Source: Noviherbaspirillum malthae (GTDB taxonomy: Bacteria; Pseudomonadota; Gammaproteobacteria; Burkholderiales; Burkholderiaceae_D). Taken from it: 64,000 nt of DNA. Within the stretch, counting starts at the first letter, position 1, and every line of letters begins with the position of its first letter. The translations under genes were made by a program, and so were the position numbers. The notes below the pieces were generated by a model. That model was given only the letters and a program-made list of their open reading frames with translations, was not told the origin of the DNA and searched no databases. Shown in pieces: positions 1-7,946 of the stretch. The stretch is taken from contig NZ_JACYXF010000004.1 in the NCBI RefSeq assembly GCF_015352985.1, positions 293,865 through 357,864 of the forward strand, written 5' to 3'.

Positions 1-2
1 GA

Positions 3-776
3 TTAGCGGGCGCTGGGATAACCGGTCGAACCCGACAGGTTGGTCTTGCCGTAGAAGTAGCCGGTCGAATTGATGTTGGCGATGCCGGCGGCGTTCATCT
101 GGTTCAGCGCTGCTGTCGTGTTGGCGCCGCTGGCATAGCCCTCGTTGCTGCCTGCGACATTGACGGAGTTGGTGGTCGTGGTGCCGACAACCGGCGCCGG
201 TGCAGGCGTCGTCGTGGTCGGCGCCGGTGTCGCAACGGGCGTCGTGCTGTAGTTCTTGCCGTACTTGACTTCGGCCTGGAAGCCGGAGACGGTCTGGCCG
301 GTGACGTAGCTGCCCTGGTTGGTGCCGGCCTTGATCAGGCTGTCGGTATGGGTGCCGGAACCGCCGCCGTTGAAGCCCTGGGTGACGCCCGGGATATTCA
401 GCTTGCCGCGCACCGCCGTATCGGCGTAGCCGGAAGACATGGCCGAGCCGGTGCCGGAACCGGTGCTGGTGTTATAGGCCTTGCCCATGCTTTCGGTTTT
501 CGTTTCGCCGGAGACGATGGCGTTGATGCCGTTCTGGCTCGGCGTGTAGGCACGGGTGGCATTGACGGTGGCGCTTGCCGTCTGGCTGTTGTGAGCGTAG
601 GACGACGCGGTGCCGTTCTGGCCGACGGAGAAGTTGCCCTTGATCGATGTGCCGACCGAGACATTGCCCGATGTGACGGCATTCGACGGCGCGGGAGTCG
701 TGGCATGCGCCGCGGCGTGTGTCAGCAGGACAGCCATGCCTGCGGTGATGCTTGCGATGAGATGTGTTGTTTTCAT
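3..776 (-). CDS. Secreted Gly/Ser/Thr-rich protein of unknown function
   Basis: This 257-residue protein has a clear Sec signal peptide: MKTT, a hydrophobic stretch around residues 6-20, and an Ala-rich end near AHA-TTP at about residues 23-27. The mature part is low in complexity and rich in Gly, Ser, Thr and Asn. It includes a Pro/Thr linker at about residues 180-200 (repeats of PTTTTPAPAP type). There are no cysteines and no catalytic motif that I recognise. The composition suggests an extracellular or surface protein with repeated beta structure, but no family could be named. It is followed upstream by a gap of more than 600 bp, so it probably has its own promoter. The assignment as secreted is firm; the function is unknown. 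Confidence 0.75.
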   Translation of the reverse strand: MKTTHLIASITAGMAVLLTHAAAHATTPAPSNAVTSGNVSVGTSIKGNFSVGQNGTASSYAHNSQTASATVNATRAYTPSQNGINAIVSGETKTESMGKAYNTSTGSGTGSAMSSGYADTAVRGKLNIPGVTQGFNGGGSGTHTDSLIKAGTNQGSYVTGQTVSGFQAEVKYGKNYSTTPVATPAPTTTTPAPAPVVGTTTTNSVNVAGSNEGYASGANTTAALNQMNAAGIANINSTGYFYGKTNLSGSTGYPSAR

Positions 777-1440
777 GTTGTTTCCTTTGGTGTGGTGTTA
801 TGAGGAACGAGCACGGCCCGTTCAGCCATTAGGTGTTCGCGGCAATAGCCGGGGTTCCAGTATCTCCAGTGAACGCAGGCGCGGCAGACGACGGCCGCTC
901 GAGCGTTATCGCTTTGCGCTGCAGGCGGCACCGGTTCGCGGATCCCTCGTGATCACCTTGTGCGACAAGGTTTTGCGACGGAGGCAGGACCTTACCACCG
1001 GTGAACGGGATTCATGGCGTTGAGAAATCTCAATAATTATCAAAGGAGAGAGGAAGAGAGCGGATGGCGTCAGGGCCGCCATTGCGGAGGCCAGGCTGCA
1101 GCAAATGCATGGTGCCGGCTGCAGTAACTTCAAGCGGGTGAAGGGAGTTGGGGGCGGGGCTGATGTGGTGAGTGCGTAGCTGGATAAGAGGAGATTTACG
1201 GTGCATCGCGAAGACATCGCTCCATCCACGCAGCATCGTCTTCTCCCCCCTTGGAAGGCGGCCGGCAAGGTAGAGGACGGGTGTGGGGGGATGGGTTACA
1301 TGTAAGGTGGCAAACCCATCCCAGCCTTCCACCTTGCCGGCCGCCTTCCAAGGGGGAAGGAGCGTCCTTTGTGTGCTCAACCGCTCTTATCTCTGCTACC
1401 CGTAGCCCCTGGACTGCAAGCATTGCCACACATCAGGCTT
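777..1440. other. Gap without a convincing gene
   Basis: These 664 bases separate the secreted-protein gene from the helicase gene. The open frames here are short, arginine-rich and overlap each other on both strands, as expected of shadows in high-GC DNA. The left part should hold the promoter of the secreted-protein gene. The right part holds copy A of the dispersed palindromic repeat. I see nothing else. Confidence 0.5.
1243..1361. repeat. Dispersed palindromic repeat, copy A
   Basis: The outer arms at 1246-1270 and 1332-1356 are a perfect 25-bp inverted repeat (CCCCCTTGGAAGG... against ...CCTTCCAAGGGGG). Inner arms GGATGGGTT (1289-1297) and AACCCATCC (1313-1321) pair as well, so the whole unit can fold into one long hairpin. 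Related units lie at 15995-16123 and 31391-31501. The shared skeleton is CTCCCC-TT-AAGG, GCCGG and GGATGGGTT with their complements. No coding sequence is present, so this is best described as a REP/MITE-like non-autonomous repeat. Confidence 0.8.
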
Positions 1441-3717
1441 TCAATGCACCCCGCCCATCTTCTGCAGATGCCGCATGCTGGTTCTCATGCGCTCGGCAAG
1501 CCGGGAATTGCGCGCCGGGATATCGCGCTCGGCAACCGCACGGAGGATGCGATCATCCCCCAGCACCCACAGCTTGCTGCGCGCCCGCGAAAACGCGGTA
1601 TAAAGAATGCCGCGATGCACGAAGTTGGGCGAGCCGTTGGTGCACACGAAAATCACCACTTCATATTCCGAACCCTGCGCCGCATGAACCGTCATCGCAT
1701 AGGCCAGCCCGATCGACTCGACTTCCTTGCCGGGAAAGCGGATGGCGCGGCCGTCGTCGAGTTCGAGATGCACGTCGATCACGTTGCGCCCGGTCTCGTC
1801 GACGCTGAAGTCGCGGATGAAGCCGGTATCGCCGTTGACCACCTGCTCGGCCAGCTTGTTGCCATGGGCATCGACACCGTGTTCGATCAGGATGTTCTTG
1901 CGGATGATGATGCGGTCGCCCACGTGCAGCGTCGTCCCCACGACGCGCGTACCGTCCGTGTTAAGCCGCTGCCGCAGCAGTTCGTTGAGGTAGGTGATAT
2001 TCCAGCCGGGCAGATGAATGTCGCCCTTGCGGCGCGGCATCAGCAGTCCGACGCGCTCGATGCCGCAGCGTTCGATGGCTTTCAGGTAGGCATTGGTGAC
2101 GCGGGTGATGCCGATATCGTCCGGCTCCGGCAGGCGGCGCGAGAAACTCACGTCCTCCCGGTTCTCGCAGTCGACCTCGCCGCTGCCTGCCTTGCGCACC
2201 ACCTCCAGGATGCCGCCGTCATTGCGGTAGGTATGCACGAGCCGATGGTGGTCGAAGGGCATCTGCAGCAGATCCTTGAGCACCTGCCCGGGACCGACCG
2301 ACTGCAGCTGGTCGACGTCGCCGAGGAAGATCACATGCGTGTCGGGGCCGACCGCCTCCATCAGTGCTCGCGTCAGCATCAGGTCGTCCATCGAGGTTTC
2401 GTCGGCGATGACGATCTCGGCATCGAGCGGATTGTGCTCGTTGTATTCGAAGCCTTCCGCCGTCACGCCGAGCATGGCGTGGATCGTGGTAGCGGAGGCG
2501 CCGAAGCGCTGCACCCGGGACGACAGCACCTTGGCCGCCTTGCCTGTGGGTGCGCAGAAGAGGATCTTCCTGTCCTTGGCCACATGCACCAGGATTTCCA
2601 TCAGTGCGGTCTTGCCGCAGCCGGGTCCGGCGGTCAGGGTATGCACCAGGTGCGTCGAGGTGAGCATGCCGATGATGGCCTTGCGCTGCGACTCGTCCAG
2701 ACGAAAGGCATGCTTTTCGGTCGATAGCATGGCCTCGGCATCGGCAATCTCGCTTTCCAGTTCTTCTTTCGGCGCATCGATGATCGGCGCCGCCATCTGA
2801 AGGGCGCGCACGGCGAAATTCCTGGCCAGTGCCCGCTCGGCATTCCAGAGGTGGCGCGGATAGTAGCGGTCACTGTCGATGACGATCGGCTCCTTGCGCG
2901 CCTTGGCGGCGGCCATCGCGCTTTCCGGGCTGACGTCGGGATCGATGGCGCCGATGCGCTCGGACAGGTTTTCCAGATTGAGAAAGACATGACCATTGCG
3001 CTCGCAGCCGTCGCGCAAGGCATGCGTGGCAAGCGCGGCGAGACGGAATTCATGGAAGCGCGGGAAGCCGATGCCGCGCAATGCGATCAGGTCTGCGGCG
3101 GCAAAGCCGTAGCCTTCGATGTCCTGTATGGGAGCGTACGGATCTTTCGAATATAGCGCCCAGGCTGCGGCAATGGGTTCGCGCTTTTCCTCGACGCGGC
3201 CGGCCAGCCATTCGGCCAGCTTGCGCAGGATGCTGTCCTTGACGCCGATGATGCCGATGCGGGTGGACAGGTCGCGATAGATCAGACCTTTCAGGTCTTC
3301 CGCGCCGGCCACCGACACCTTGCGCTTCGTCACTCTGGAGAAGTCGAGCGCGTACGGATTGCTGACCAGCTGGTCGCGCAGTTTCGTCAGGTCGCCGCGG
3401 TAGAGATCGATGATCTTCTTCGCCGTCGCCGCGCCGCAGCCCTTGAAGTTCTTTTGCAGATGGCGAACCAGCGCTTCGTCATCGATCGGAATGTCGATGG
3501 CGGCGATCTCGCATTCGAACTGCTTGCCGAAGCGCGGATGCACGACGATGCGCCCATCCATGCGGTAGCGGTTTCCCTCGCTCAGGCCGACCAGGGATTC
3601 GCCGGTGACGACAAGGTAGCTGCCGTCTTCCAGCTTGACGATGCCCCGGCCCCAGCGTTCGTTGTACACCTGGCAGGAGGTGAGCGTGCCGGTGATCTGC
3701 TGTGTCTCCACTGTCAT
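1441..3717 (-). CDS. recD2: RecD2-like ATP-dependent DNA helicase
   Basis: The protein has 758 residues from the chosen ATG at 3717 (MTVETQQITG). The open frame continues 38 codons upstream, into a hairpin and a repeat element, but the conserved RecD2 start (an OB-like GTLTSCQVYNERWGRG segment) begins just after this ATG. Next come helix-hairpin-helix motifs (FKGCGAATAKKI, about residue 105) and a superfamily 1 helicase core. Walker A GPGCGKT lies near residue 363 and Walker B IVIADE near 438. The C-terminal UvrD_C_2 part carries AMTVHAAQGSEY near 690. RecD2 enzymes unwind DNA 5'-3' and act apart from RecBC. It lies downstream of ssb, Gp157 and Sak4-like genes on the same strand, which suggests a recombination role. 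A terminator-like hairpin sits just upstream. Confidence 0.88.
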   Translation of the reverse strand: MTVETQQITGTLTSCQVYNERWGRGIVKLEDGSYLVVTGESLVGLSEGNRYRMDGRIVVHPRFGKQFECEIAAIDIPIDDEALVRHLQKNFKGCGAATAKKIIDLYRGDLTKLRDQLVSNPYALDFSRVTKRKVSVAGAEDLKGLIYRDLSTRIGIIGVKDSILRKLAEWLAGRVEEKREPIAAAWALYSKDPYAPIQDIEGYGFAAADLIALRGIGFPRFHEFRLAALATHALRDGCERNGHVFLNLENLSERIGAIDPDVSPESAMAAAKARKEPIVIDSDRYYPRHLWNAERALARNFAVRALQMAAPIIDAPKEELESEIADAEAMLSTEKHAFRLDESQRKAIIGMLTSTHLVHTLTAGPGCGKTALMEILVHVAKDRKILFCAPTGKAAKVLSSRVQRFGASATTIHAMLGVTAEGFEYNEHNPLDAEIVIADETSMDDLMLTRALMEAVGPDTHVIFLGDVDQLQSVGPGQVLKDLLQMPFDHHRLVHTYRNDGGILEVVRKAGSGEVDCENREDVSFSRRLPEPDDIGITRVTNAYLKAIERCGIERVGLLMPRRKGDIHLPGWNITYLNELLRQRLNTDGTRVVGTTLHVGDRIIIRKNILIEHGVDAHGNKLAEQVVNGDTGFIRDFSVDETGRNVIDVHLELDDGRAIRFPGKEVESIGLAYAMTVHAAQGSEYEVVIFVCTNGSPNFVHRGILYTAFSRARSKLWVLGDDRILRAVAERDIPARNSRLAERMRTSMRHLQKMGGVH

Positions 3718-3729
3718 GCCTGTCGTGCC

Positions 3730-3770
3730 CAAAAAGAAGCCGGCAATCCCAGTGCGCTGGAATTGCCGGC
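3730..3770 (-). terminator. Hairpin with T-run just upstream of recD2
   Basis: GCCGGCAAT (3739-3747) pairs with ATTGCCGGC (3762-3770), and CCAG/CTGG pair inside the loop. Read on the minus strand, the hairpin is followed by TTCTTTTT (3731-3738), the form of an intrinsic terminator. It ends only 13 bases before the recD2 ATG. It therefore either insulates recD2 from the genes upstream or acts as an attenuator. Confidence 0.55.
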
Positions 3771-3773
3771 GTG

Positions 3774-4042
3774 AGAGACTGCCATGCCCCATCCTAGGGG
3801 GCGCGCAGCCCCGAGAACCCATCGAATGCAAGGCGCGGCGACGCGTCGTAGCGGGGCTACGGCAAGGAGCCGCAACGCCGCAGGCGATGGGTTCTCGGGG
3901 CTGCCCGAAGGGTTCCTATCAAAAGGGCGCCCCGCGGTGTCGCAGAACGCTTGCAGTGCCCGCACTGCGGCACGTCCTGCTCCTATCGGATGCATCCCTT
4001 TTGATAGGAACGCGCTCCCTGGGATAGGGCATGGCAGTCTCT
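3774..4042. mobile_element. MITE-like element with 26-bp terminal inverted repeats
   Basis: The ends AGAGACTGCCATGCCCCATC (from 3774) and its complement ending at 4042 match at 24 of 26 positions. Inside are two further perfect inverted repeats. The first is 19 bp: CAGCCCCGAGAACCCATCG (3806-3824) against 3885-3903. The second is 15 bp: TTCCTATCAAAAGGG (3913-3927) against 3996-4010. There is no credible gene inside. The 269-bp size, terminal repeats and lack of coding capacity fit a non-autonomous element. I cannot see a clear target-site duplication, so active transposition is not shown. Confidence 0.7.
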
Positions 4043-4074
4043 AAAAGCTCATTCACCATGTTGAATGAATGAGC
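4043..4074 (-). terminator. Intrinsic terminator after ssb
   Basis: On the minus strand GCTCATTCA (complement of 4066-4074) pairs with TGAATGAGC (complement of 4047-4055), followed by TTTT. It lies 36 bases after the ssb stop codon and abuts the right end of the MITE-like element. It should end the transcript that carries the Sak4-like, Gp157 and ssb genes. Confidence 0.7.
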
Positions 4075-4110
4075 CTGCTTCGCTCGGTACTGCCTGATCG
4101 AACAGAATCC

Positions 4111-4590
4111 TTAGAACGGAATCGCATCGTCGATCAGGTCGAAGCGCGATGCGCCGGCGCGGGAGGCGGTGCCGGTGTCGCGCTGCTGAGCTTGTCCCTG
4201 GTCGGCATCGGCGTGATGCTCATCGGCATGCTCGGATTCGCCGTCATGCTCGTGCGGACGTCCGCCCAGCATGCGCATGTCGTCGGCGATGATTTCCACC
4301 GCAATGCGCTCGACGTCATCCTTGCCGACCCATTTGCGGGTCTGCAGGCGGCCTTCGACATAGACCAGCGAACCCTTCTTCAGGTATTCGCCGGCGATCT
4401 CGGCCAGCTTGCGGTACAGCACCACGCGATGCCATTCGGTGGTCTGCTTGCGCTCGCCGGTGGACTTGTCCTTCCAGGTCTCTGTCGTGGCCAGCGTGAA
4501 CTGCGTGACGGCATCACCGTTCGCAGTAACGCGGCGCTCGGGGTCGCGGCCGAGATGGCCGATCAGTGTGACTTTGTTCAGTGTTGCCAT
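4111..4590 (-). CDS. ssb: Single-stranded DNA-binding protein (phage-module type)
   Basis: The protein has 159 residues. Its N-terminal OB fold is typical of bacterial [23 protein letters not shown], then WHRVVLY, and [11 protein letters not shown] near residue 85. After about residue 112 there is a His/Asp/Glu/Gln-rich disordered tail ending in DDAIPF, a near-canonical acidic tip that recruits partner proteins. SSB coats and protects single-stranded DNA. Its place next to a Sak4-like annealase and a Gp157 protein suggests that it is the partner SSB of this recombination module and not the housekeeping copy; that is an inference. The ribosome-binding site GAGGAGATTGCA precedes the ATG. Confidence 0.93.
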   Translation of the reverse strand: MATLNKVTLIGHLGRDPERRVTANGDAVTQFTLATTETWKDKSTGERKQTTEWHRVVLYRKLAEIAGEYLKKGSLVYVEGRLQTRKWVGKDDVERIAVEIIADDMRMLGGRPHEHDGESEHADEHHADADQGQAQQRDTGTASRAGASRFDLIDDAIPF

Positions 4591-4623
4591 TGCAATCTCC
4601 TCTGGGGTTGATGCGACTTGGAA

Positions 4624-5130
4624 TTACTGGATATCAAGGCGTACGCCTTGTTCGGTATGCACCCCTGCCACCGGTATGCCGGCCTTCAGGGCGGCGGCGA
4701 TGGCACGCTTGTTCGGCGTCGGCGCCGGTGCTTCATGGTGCGTGAAGTACTCGGACTGCAGCTGCGCTTCGTCGTCGATCACCACGGTCAGCGGATTCTT
4801 CTTCACCGCCATCGAGAACAGCGCGGTGTTGACCCTGTCGCGTCCGGCCGTGCGCATCAGGTCGAGAATGAGCTGGCGGCCGCGCTGGGCGGCGCGCTGC
4901 AGGGCCTCATGCCGGGCTTCCAGGTGCGTGATGGTCTGCTCGACGCCGCGCGTGGCGGATTCGATGTTCCTGACCATTTTCGCCAGGTTTTCCAGCCGCG
5001 CATCGAGCGGCTCGGACATGCTTTCCAGCGTGTCCGCGATGACCTGTTCGTCGTCATGCCGCTCCGCCAGCAGCTCGGCCAGCCGGCGGTACTGCGTGGC
5101 GACTTCGAAAGCCTCGAAGATCGGGTTCAT
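4624..5130 (-). CDS. Siphovirus Gp157-family protein
   Basis: This 168-residue protein matches the Gp157 family (PF05565) along its length. The first ~40 residues carry the DDEQVIADTLESM pattern. A long coiled coil follows (about residues 40-90, LENLAKMVRNIESA). Next comes LFSMAVKKNPLTVVIDD (around residues 105-120), and then the C-terminal PNKRAIAAALKAGIPV...V element. Family members are phage proteins usually found beside single-strand annealing proteins; the biochemical role is not established. The start codon overlaps the stop of the upstream ATPase gene by four bases (ATGA), so the two are translationally coupled. This is strong evidence that the module is of phage origin. Confidence 0.85.
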   Translation of the reverse strand: MNPIFEAFEVATQYRRLAELLAERHDDEQVIADTLESMSEPLDARLENLAKMVRNIESATRGVEQTITHLEARHEALQRAAQRGRQLILDLMRTAGRDRVNTALFSMAVKKNPLTVVIDDEAQLQSEYFTHHEAPAPTPNKRAIAAALKAGIPVAGVHTEQGVRLDIQ

Positions 5131-6050
5131 GCAGCCATCCCGTAGGCTTCGTCATGCACTTCCAGCAAGGCCTTGCGCTGGTCCTTCAGCGCGGTCAGCT
5201 CGGCCAGCGCGTTGGCGTCCGGCAGCGAATTGGCGACGCGGTAGGCCACCGAGAACGCGCGGTACAGGTCGTCGAGATTGCCGGCGCGGTTGATCGCATC
5301 CATCATCGCGGTCTTCTGGTCGGGCGACATCACGTTGGCCGGCTGCGCGCTGTCGACGCCGCTGTTGAGCCAGCTCAGCAGCTTGCGGCCGGTCTCGACG
5401 TCGGGACGGAAGATCTCGGCGTCGAACAGGCGCGTGCGGTCCTTGCCGGCATAGGCCATGTGCTGCACGTCGAGCTCGAAGAAGGTGGTGAACTCGTATT
5501 CGATGCCGTCGCGCATGATCGGCGCCAGGCCGATCTTGCGCACCACCTGCTTGCCGGTGCGCTCGTCCTTCTCCTGCACATACTCGGTCTTGGCGCGCAT
5601 GGTTGCGATGATGTGGCAGCGGCTCTGCAGCAGCGCTTCGACCAGCGCATTGTGCTCGGGCGTCACCTGCCGCCATGCCTGCCAGCTGTTGCCGGACTTG
5701 TCGGCGATCTTGCCCTGCCGGTCGAGCGAACCGCCCTCGCCGCTCCAGGCATGGGTCAGGCTGTCGATGATGATGGTCGACACGCCGATGTCTTCCAGCG
5801 CATGGATCGCTTCGATGTAGCGCGCGGGCGTGTACGGCGGCGACAGCGACAGCACGTCGTAGCCTTCGGGCAGCAGGTCGGCATACAGGTCGCCGCTGCC
5901 GTGCTCGGTGTCGATCATGCCGATGCGTCCGCCCAGGCCGCTGGCGATCTGGAGAGCGGAATAGGTCTTGCCGCTGCCTGCCGGACCCGACATGCCCAGA
6001 CGGAGTTTTGCGCGGCGCTTGGTTGCGCGGTGAATTTCAAATGTAGCCAT
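5127..6050 (-). CDS. Sak4-like RecA-fold ATPase (AAA_24), putative single-strand annealing protein
   Basis: The protein has 307 residues from the ATG at 6050, which has an AAAGGA ribosome-binding site and starts MATFEIHRATK. A longer frame reaches 6167 but adds a polar stretch of low quality. Walker A is GPAGSGKT (residues 22-29), followed by MIDTEHGSGD and a Walker B-like TIIIDSLTHAW near residue 95. This is the AAA_24/phage nucleotide-binding type. Phage Sak4 proteins have this single RecA-like core and work with a cognate SSB, and an ssb gene lies two genes downstream here. A C-terminal helical extension (about 245-307) is not part of the core. DNA annealing activity is inferred from family and context. 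Confidence 0.8.
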   Translation of the reverse strand: MATFEIHRATKRRAKLRLGMSGPAGSGKTYSALQIASGLGGRIGMIDTEHGSGDLYADLLPEGYDVLSLSPPYTPARYIEAIHALEDIGVSTIIIDSLTHAWSGEGGSLDRQGKIADKSGNSWQAWRQVTPEHNALVEALLQSRCHIIATMRAKTEYVQEKDERTGKQVVRKIGLAPIMRDGIEYEFTTFFELDVQHMAYAGKDRTRLFDAEIFRPDVETGRKLLSWLNSGVDSAQPANVMSPDQKTAMMDAINRAGNLDDLYRAFSVAYRVANSLPDANALAELTALKDQRKALLEVHDEAYGMAA

Positions 6051-6262
6051 GGTAAGTCGTGTCCTTTCTGGTTCCTGGTCGTTCAACTGCTCGAACTGCT
6101 CCTGACGGCCGATCTGCTCATACCACTGCATGCCGCCATCATCCATTCCAGCTTGGCAATCCATCAAGCGATTCCAATCATTGAGATCCGTTCACTGCTA
6201 TCTTTCAGGTAGCATTTTCTTGTTCGGTTTCTCCCTGTTGCCGCCTTGCCGCCATGCCTGCA

Positions 6263-6907
6263 TCAATGCAGGTTCTTGATATCGGCCTGCTCGAGCAGCG
6301 CCACTTCTTCGGCATCCTTGCTGCTTCCCTGCAGCAGCTGTTCGGCATGGGCCGCCGTCATGCGGCCCATCTCGACCGCTTCCCGCAGCACCTGCTCGCG
6401 CGCAGCCACATCGCTGCCCAGCGACGGCGTCCAGCGCGCCGGCTCGCGGCGCAGCCTCGCTTCGAGCACGCACTTCACGTACAGTTCGCGAAACACCGTC
6501 TGCGCGCCGCCGACGTCACCGCTTTCGAGCATGGGCAGCACCGCGCCCCAGGCGTGGGCCATTTCCTCGGTCCACACCACGGAGGTGCGCTCGTCGCGCG
6601 GCAGCAGCGCCCAGGCTTCGTCCACGCCCGGCCGGCCGTCTTCGAGGCGCAGCAGGATCTCCTTGACCCGCAGCGGCCCCTGCAGTTCCAGCCTGCAGCG
6701 CGCCAGGGATGTCATCACGTCGTCCTCGCTGAAATCCGCCAGATCGTCCGCCAGCAACTCAGCAGCGGCGCGCGACAGCGCCTGACCGCAGACCTCGGCG
6801 GTGAGCGTGATGGCTTCCACCAGTTCCCGGTAGCTGATGTCGCGGCGCGGGTTGCTGGAGGCACTGCGGTTCTTCCACTGCGGATAATGAATTTTCGTCT
6901 TGCTCAT
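6263..6907 (-). CDS. Uncharacterised protein at the head of the recombination module
   Basis: This 214-residue protein is mostly helical and charged, with no signal peptide, membrane segment or cysteine cluster. The N-terminus is basic (MSKTKIHYPQWKNR) and the rest is rich in Glu, Ala and Leu. I do not recognise a family. It is the first gene of the minus-strand module and is divergent from the CI-like regulator at 7086, so its promoter must lie in the 178 bases between them. By position it may be a replication or recombination accessory protein of phage origin, but nothing in the sequence proves this. Confidence 0.6.
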   Translation of the reverse strand: MSKTKIHYPQWKNRSASSNPRRDISYRELVEAITLTAEVCGQALSRAAAELLADDLADFSEDDVMTSLARCRLELQGPLRVKEILLRLEDGRPGVDEAWALLPRDERTSVVWTEEMAHAWGAVLPMLESGDVGGAQTVFRELYVKCVLEARLRREPARWTPSLGSDVAAREQVLREAVEMGRMTAAHAEQLLQGSSKDAEEVALLEQADIKNLH

Positions 6908-7085
6908 AAACCCTGTTTACCGTTCTCGAAATTTGCACATGTAATGACGCGGCCAGCCTGCATATACAACTGATTTGGTCGCACAAAACCACCCAACATC
7001 GCGTTCCCGAGTTACACTGCCGGCTGCAGAGTGGAGAACACTGCGAGCGGCCCGCTCATGACGCTGTCAACAAGGAAGAAGTCGA

Positions 7086-7493
7086 ATGGCGATGGATAGT
7101 GCACAAATCCGGCACAAGAACTTTCACAAGCTCTATACCGATTTCGTCGACCAGCGCCCCCACCTGCCGCAGCGCGGCATGCTCAAGCTCTTCGCTGAAT
7201 ATCTAGGTTTATCGGACCGATACCTCAGCCATATCAAATGCAACCGCAAAAACATCGGCAGCAATGTCGCCCGCAACATCGAAGAGCGACTCAAGCTGCC
7301 CCGTGGCTGGATGGATCGGGAACATGACCGGTTAAATCCACCGGTCGACGAGAACGAAAAGCTGTTTATCGAAATGGCCTTGACCCTGTTTCGAACGCAG
7401 CAAGCCGAGGCACGTGAATTCATGATCACCATGTTGCGCCAACGTCTTGAGACTTCATCCTCTAAGCCAGAAACCCGGCAGTCACGCCGGTAA
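7086..7493 (+). CDS. CI/Cro-like (XRE) DNA-binding regulator
   Basis: This 135-residue protein carries a phage-repressor-like helix-turn-helix at about residues 30-75. Key parts are LKLFAEYLGLSDRYLSHI, then NIGSNVARNIEERLKLPRGW, the same arrangement as the N-terminal domain of many CI-like repressors. The peptidase half of CI is missing; instead there is a short helical C-terminus. A ribosome-binding site AAGGAAG lies eight bases before the ATG. It is divergent from the recombination module, so it may repress that operon. The 9-mer GCATATACA occurs on both sides of the gene (6960-6968 and 7550-7558) and is a candidate operator part. Regulation is inferred from position. Confidence 0.72.
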   Translation: MAMDSAQIRHKNFHKLYTDFVDQRPHLPQRGMLKLFAEYLGLSDRYLSHIKCNRKNIGSNVARNIEERLKLPRGWMDREHDRLNPPVDENEKLFIEMALTLFRTQQAEAREFMITMLRQRLETSSSKPETRQSRR

Positions 7494-7946
7494 AAACCTG
7501 CCTGCATACTCTGTCAGGCCCTGACCATACAGTCTTTTCAGCACTGTATGCATATACAGTATTTTAATCAAATCGGGGAGTGACTACAACAAGAATTTCA
7601 GATTTTTCAGCGAAATCAGAGAGGCTCTGCCGTACTGCACACATCTGCGCAACACCTTGAATTTACTCATGTTTTCCTTGCAGGAAAGGCAAGAGGAACA
7701 ACGCAGTACCGCTTATTTCATATGCGTTTCGTCCGCATTTTTTCAAGCGTCTCCCTGCATATTTTTTCAGCAGGTCGCTTACACAGAAGATCGCCATTAT
7801 TTTAAATATGCAATCTTTATTTAATGCATTATTAATTATTGGAAAGATTAATTAAATGACAGCCTTGAATCGTTAAATAAAGTTAAATATTGCATAAATT
7901 TAATTAACGTGAAAACAAGGCTGCCGGCTGGCGGAGAGAAAAATTG
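7494..7946. other. AT-rich island with inverted repeat, no gene
   Basis: These 453 bases lie between the 3' ends of two convergent genes, where promoters are not expected. They are far richer in A and T than the rest of the window: the 60 bases at 7801-7860 hold only 10 G or C. An inverted repeat ACTGTAT-GCAT-ATACAGT lies at 7543-7560, with another CATACAGT at 7526-7533. No open frame of quality is present. It may be a relic of the element that brought in the recombination module, or a site bound by H-NS-like or MvaT-like proteins. Confidence 0.55.

Noticed and set aside
1369..2727. Long plus-strand ORF opposite recD2, and similar long antisense frames (31552-34209, 37855-39213)
   Set aside because: They are antisense to genes with clear domain structure and have the His/Arg/Gly-rich composition typical of shadows in high-GC DNA.
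3714..4044. ORFs on both strands across the MITE-like element
   Set aside because: They are products of the inverted-repeat structure and have no family, ribosome-binding site or codon pattern of real genes.
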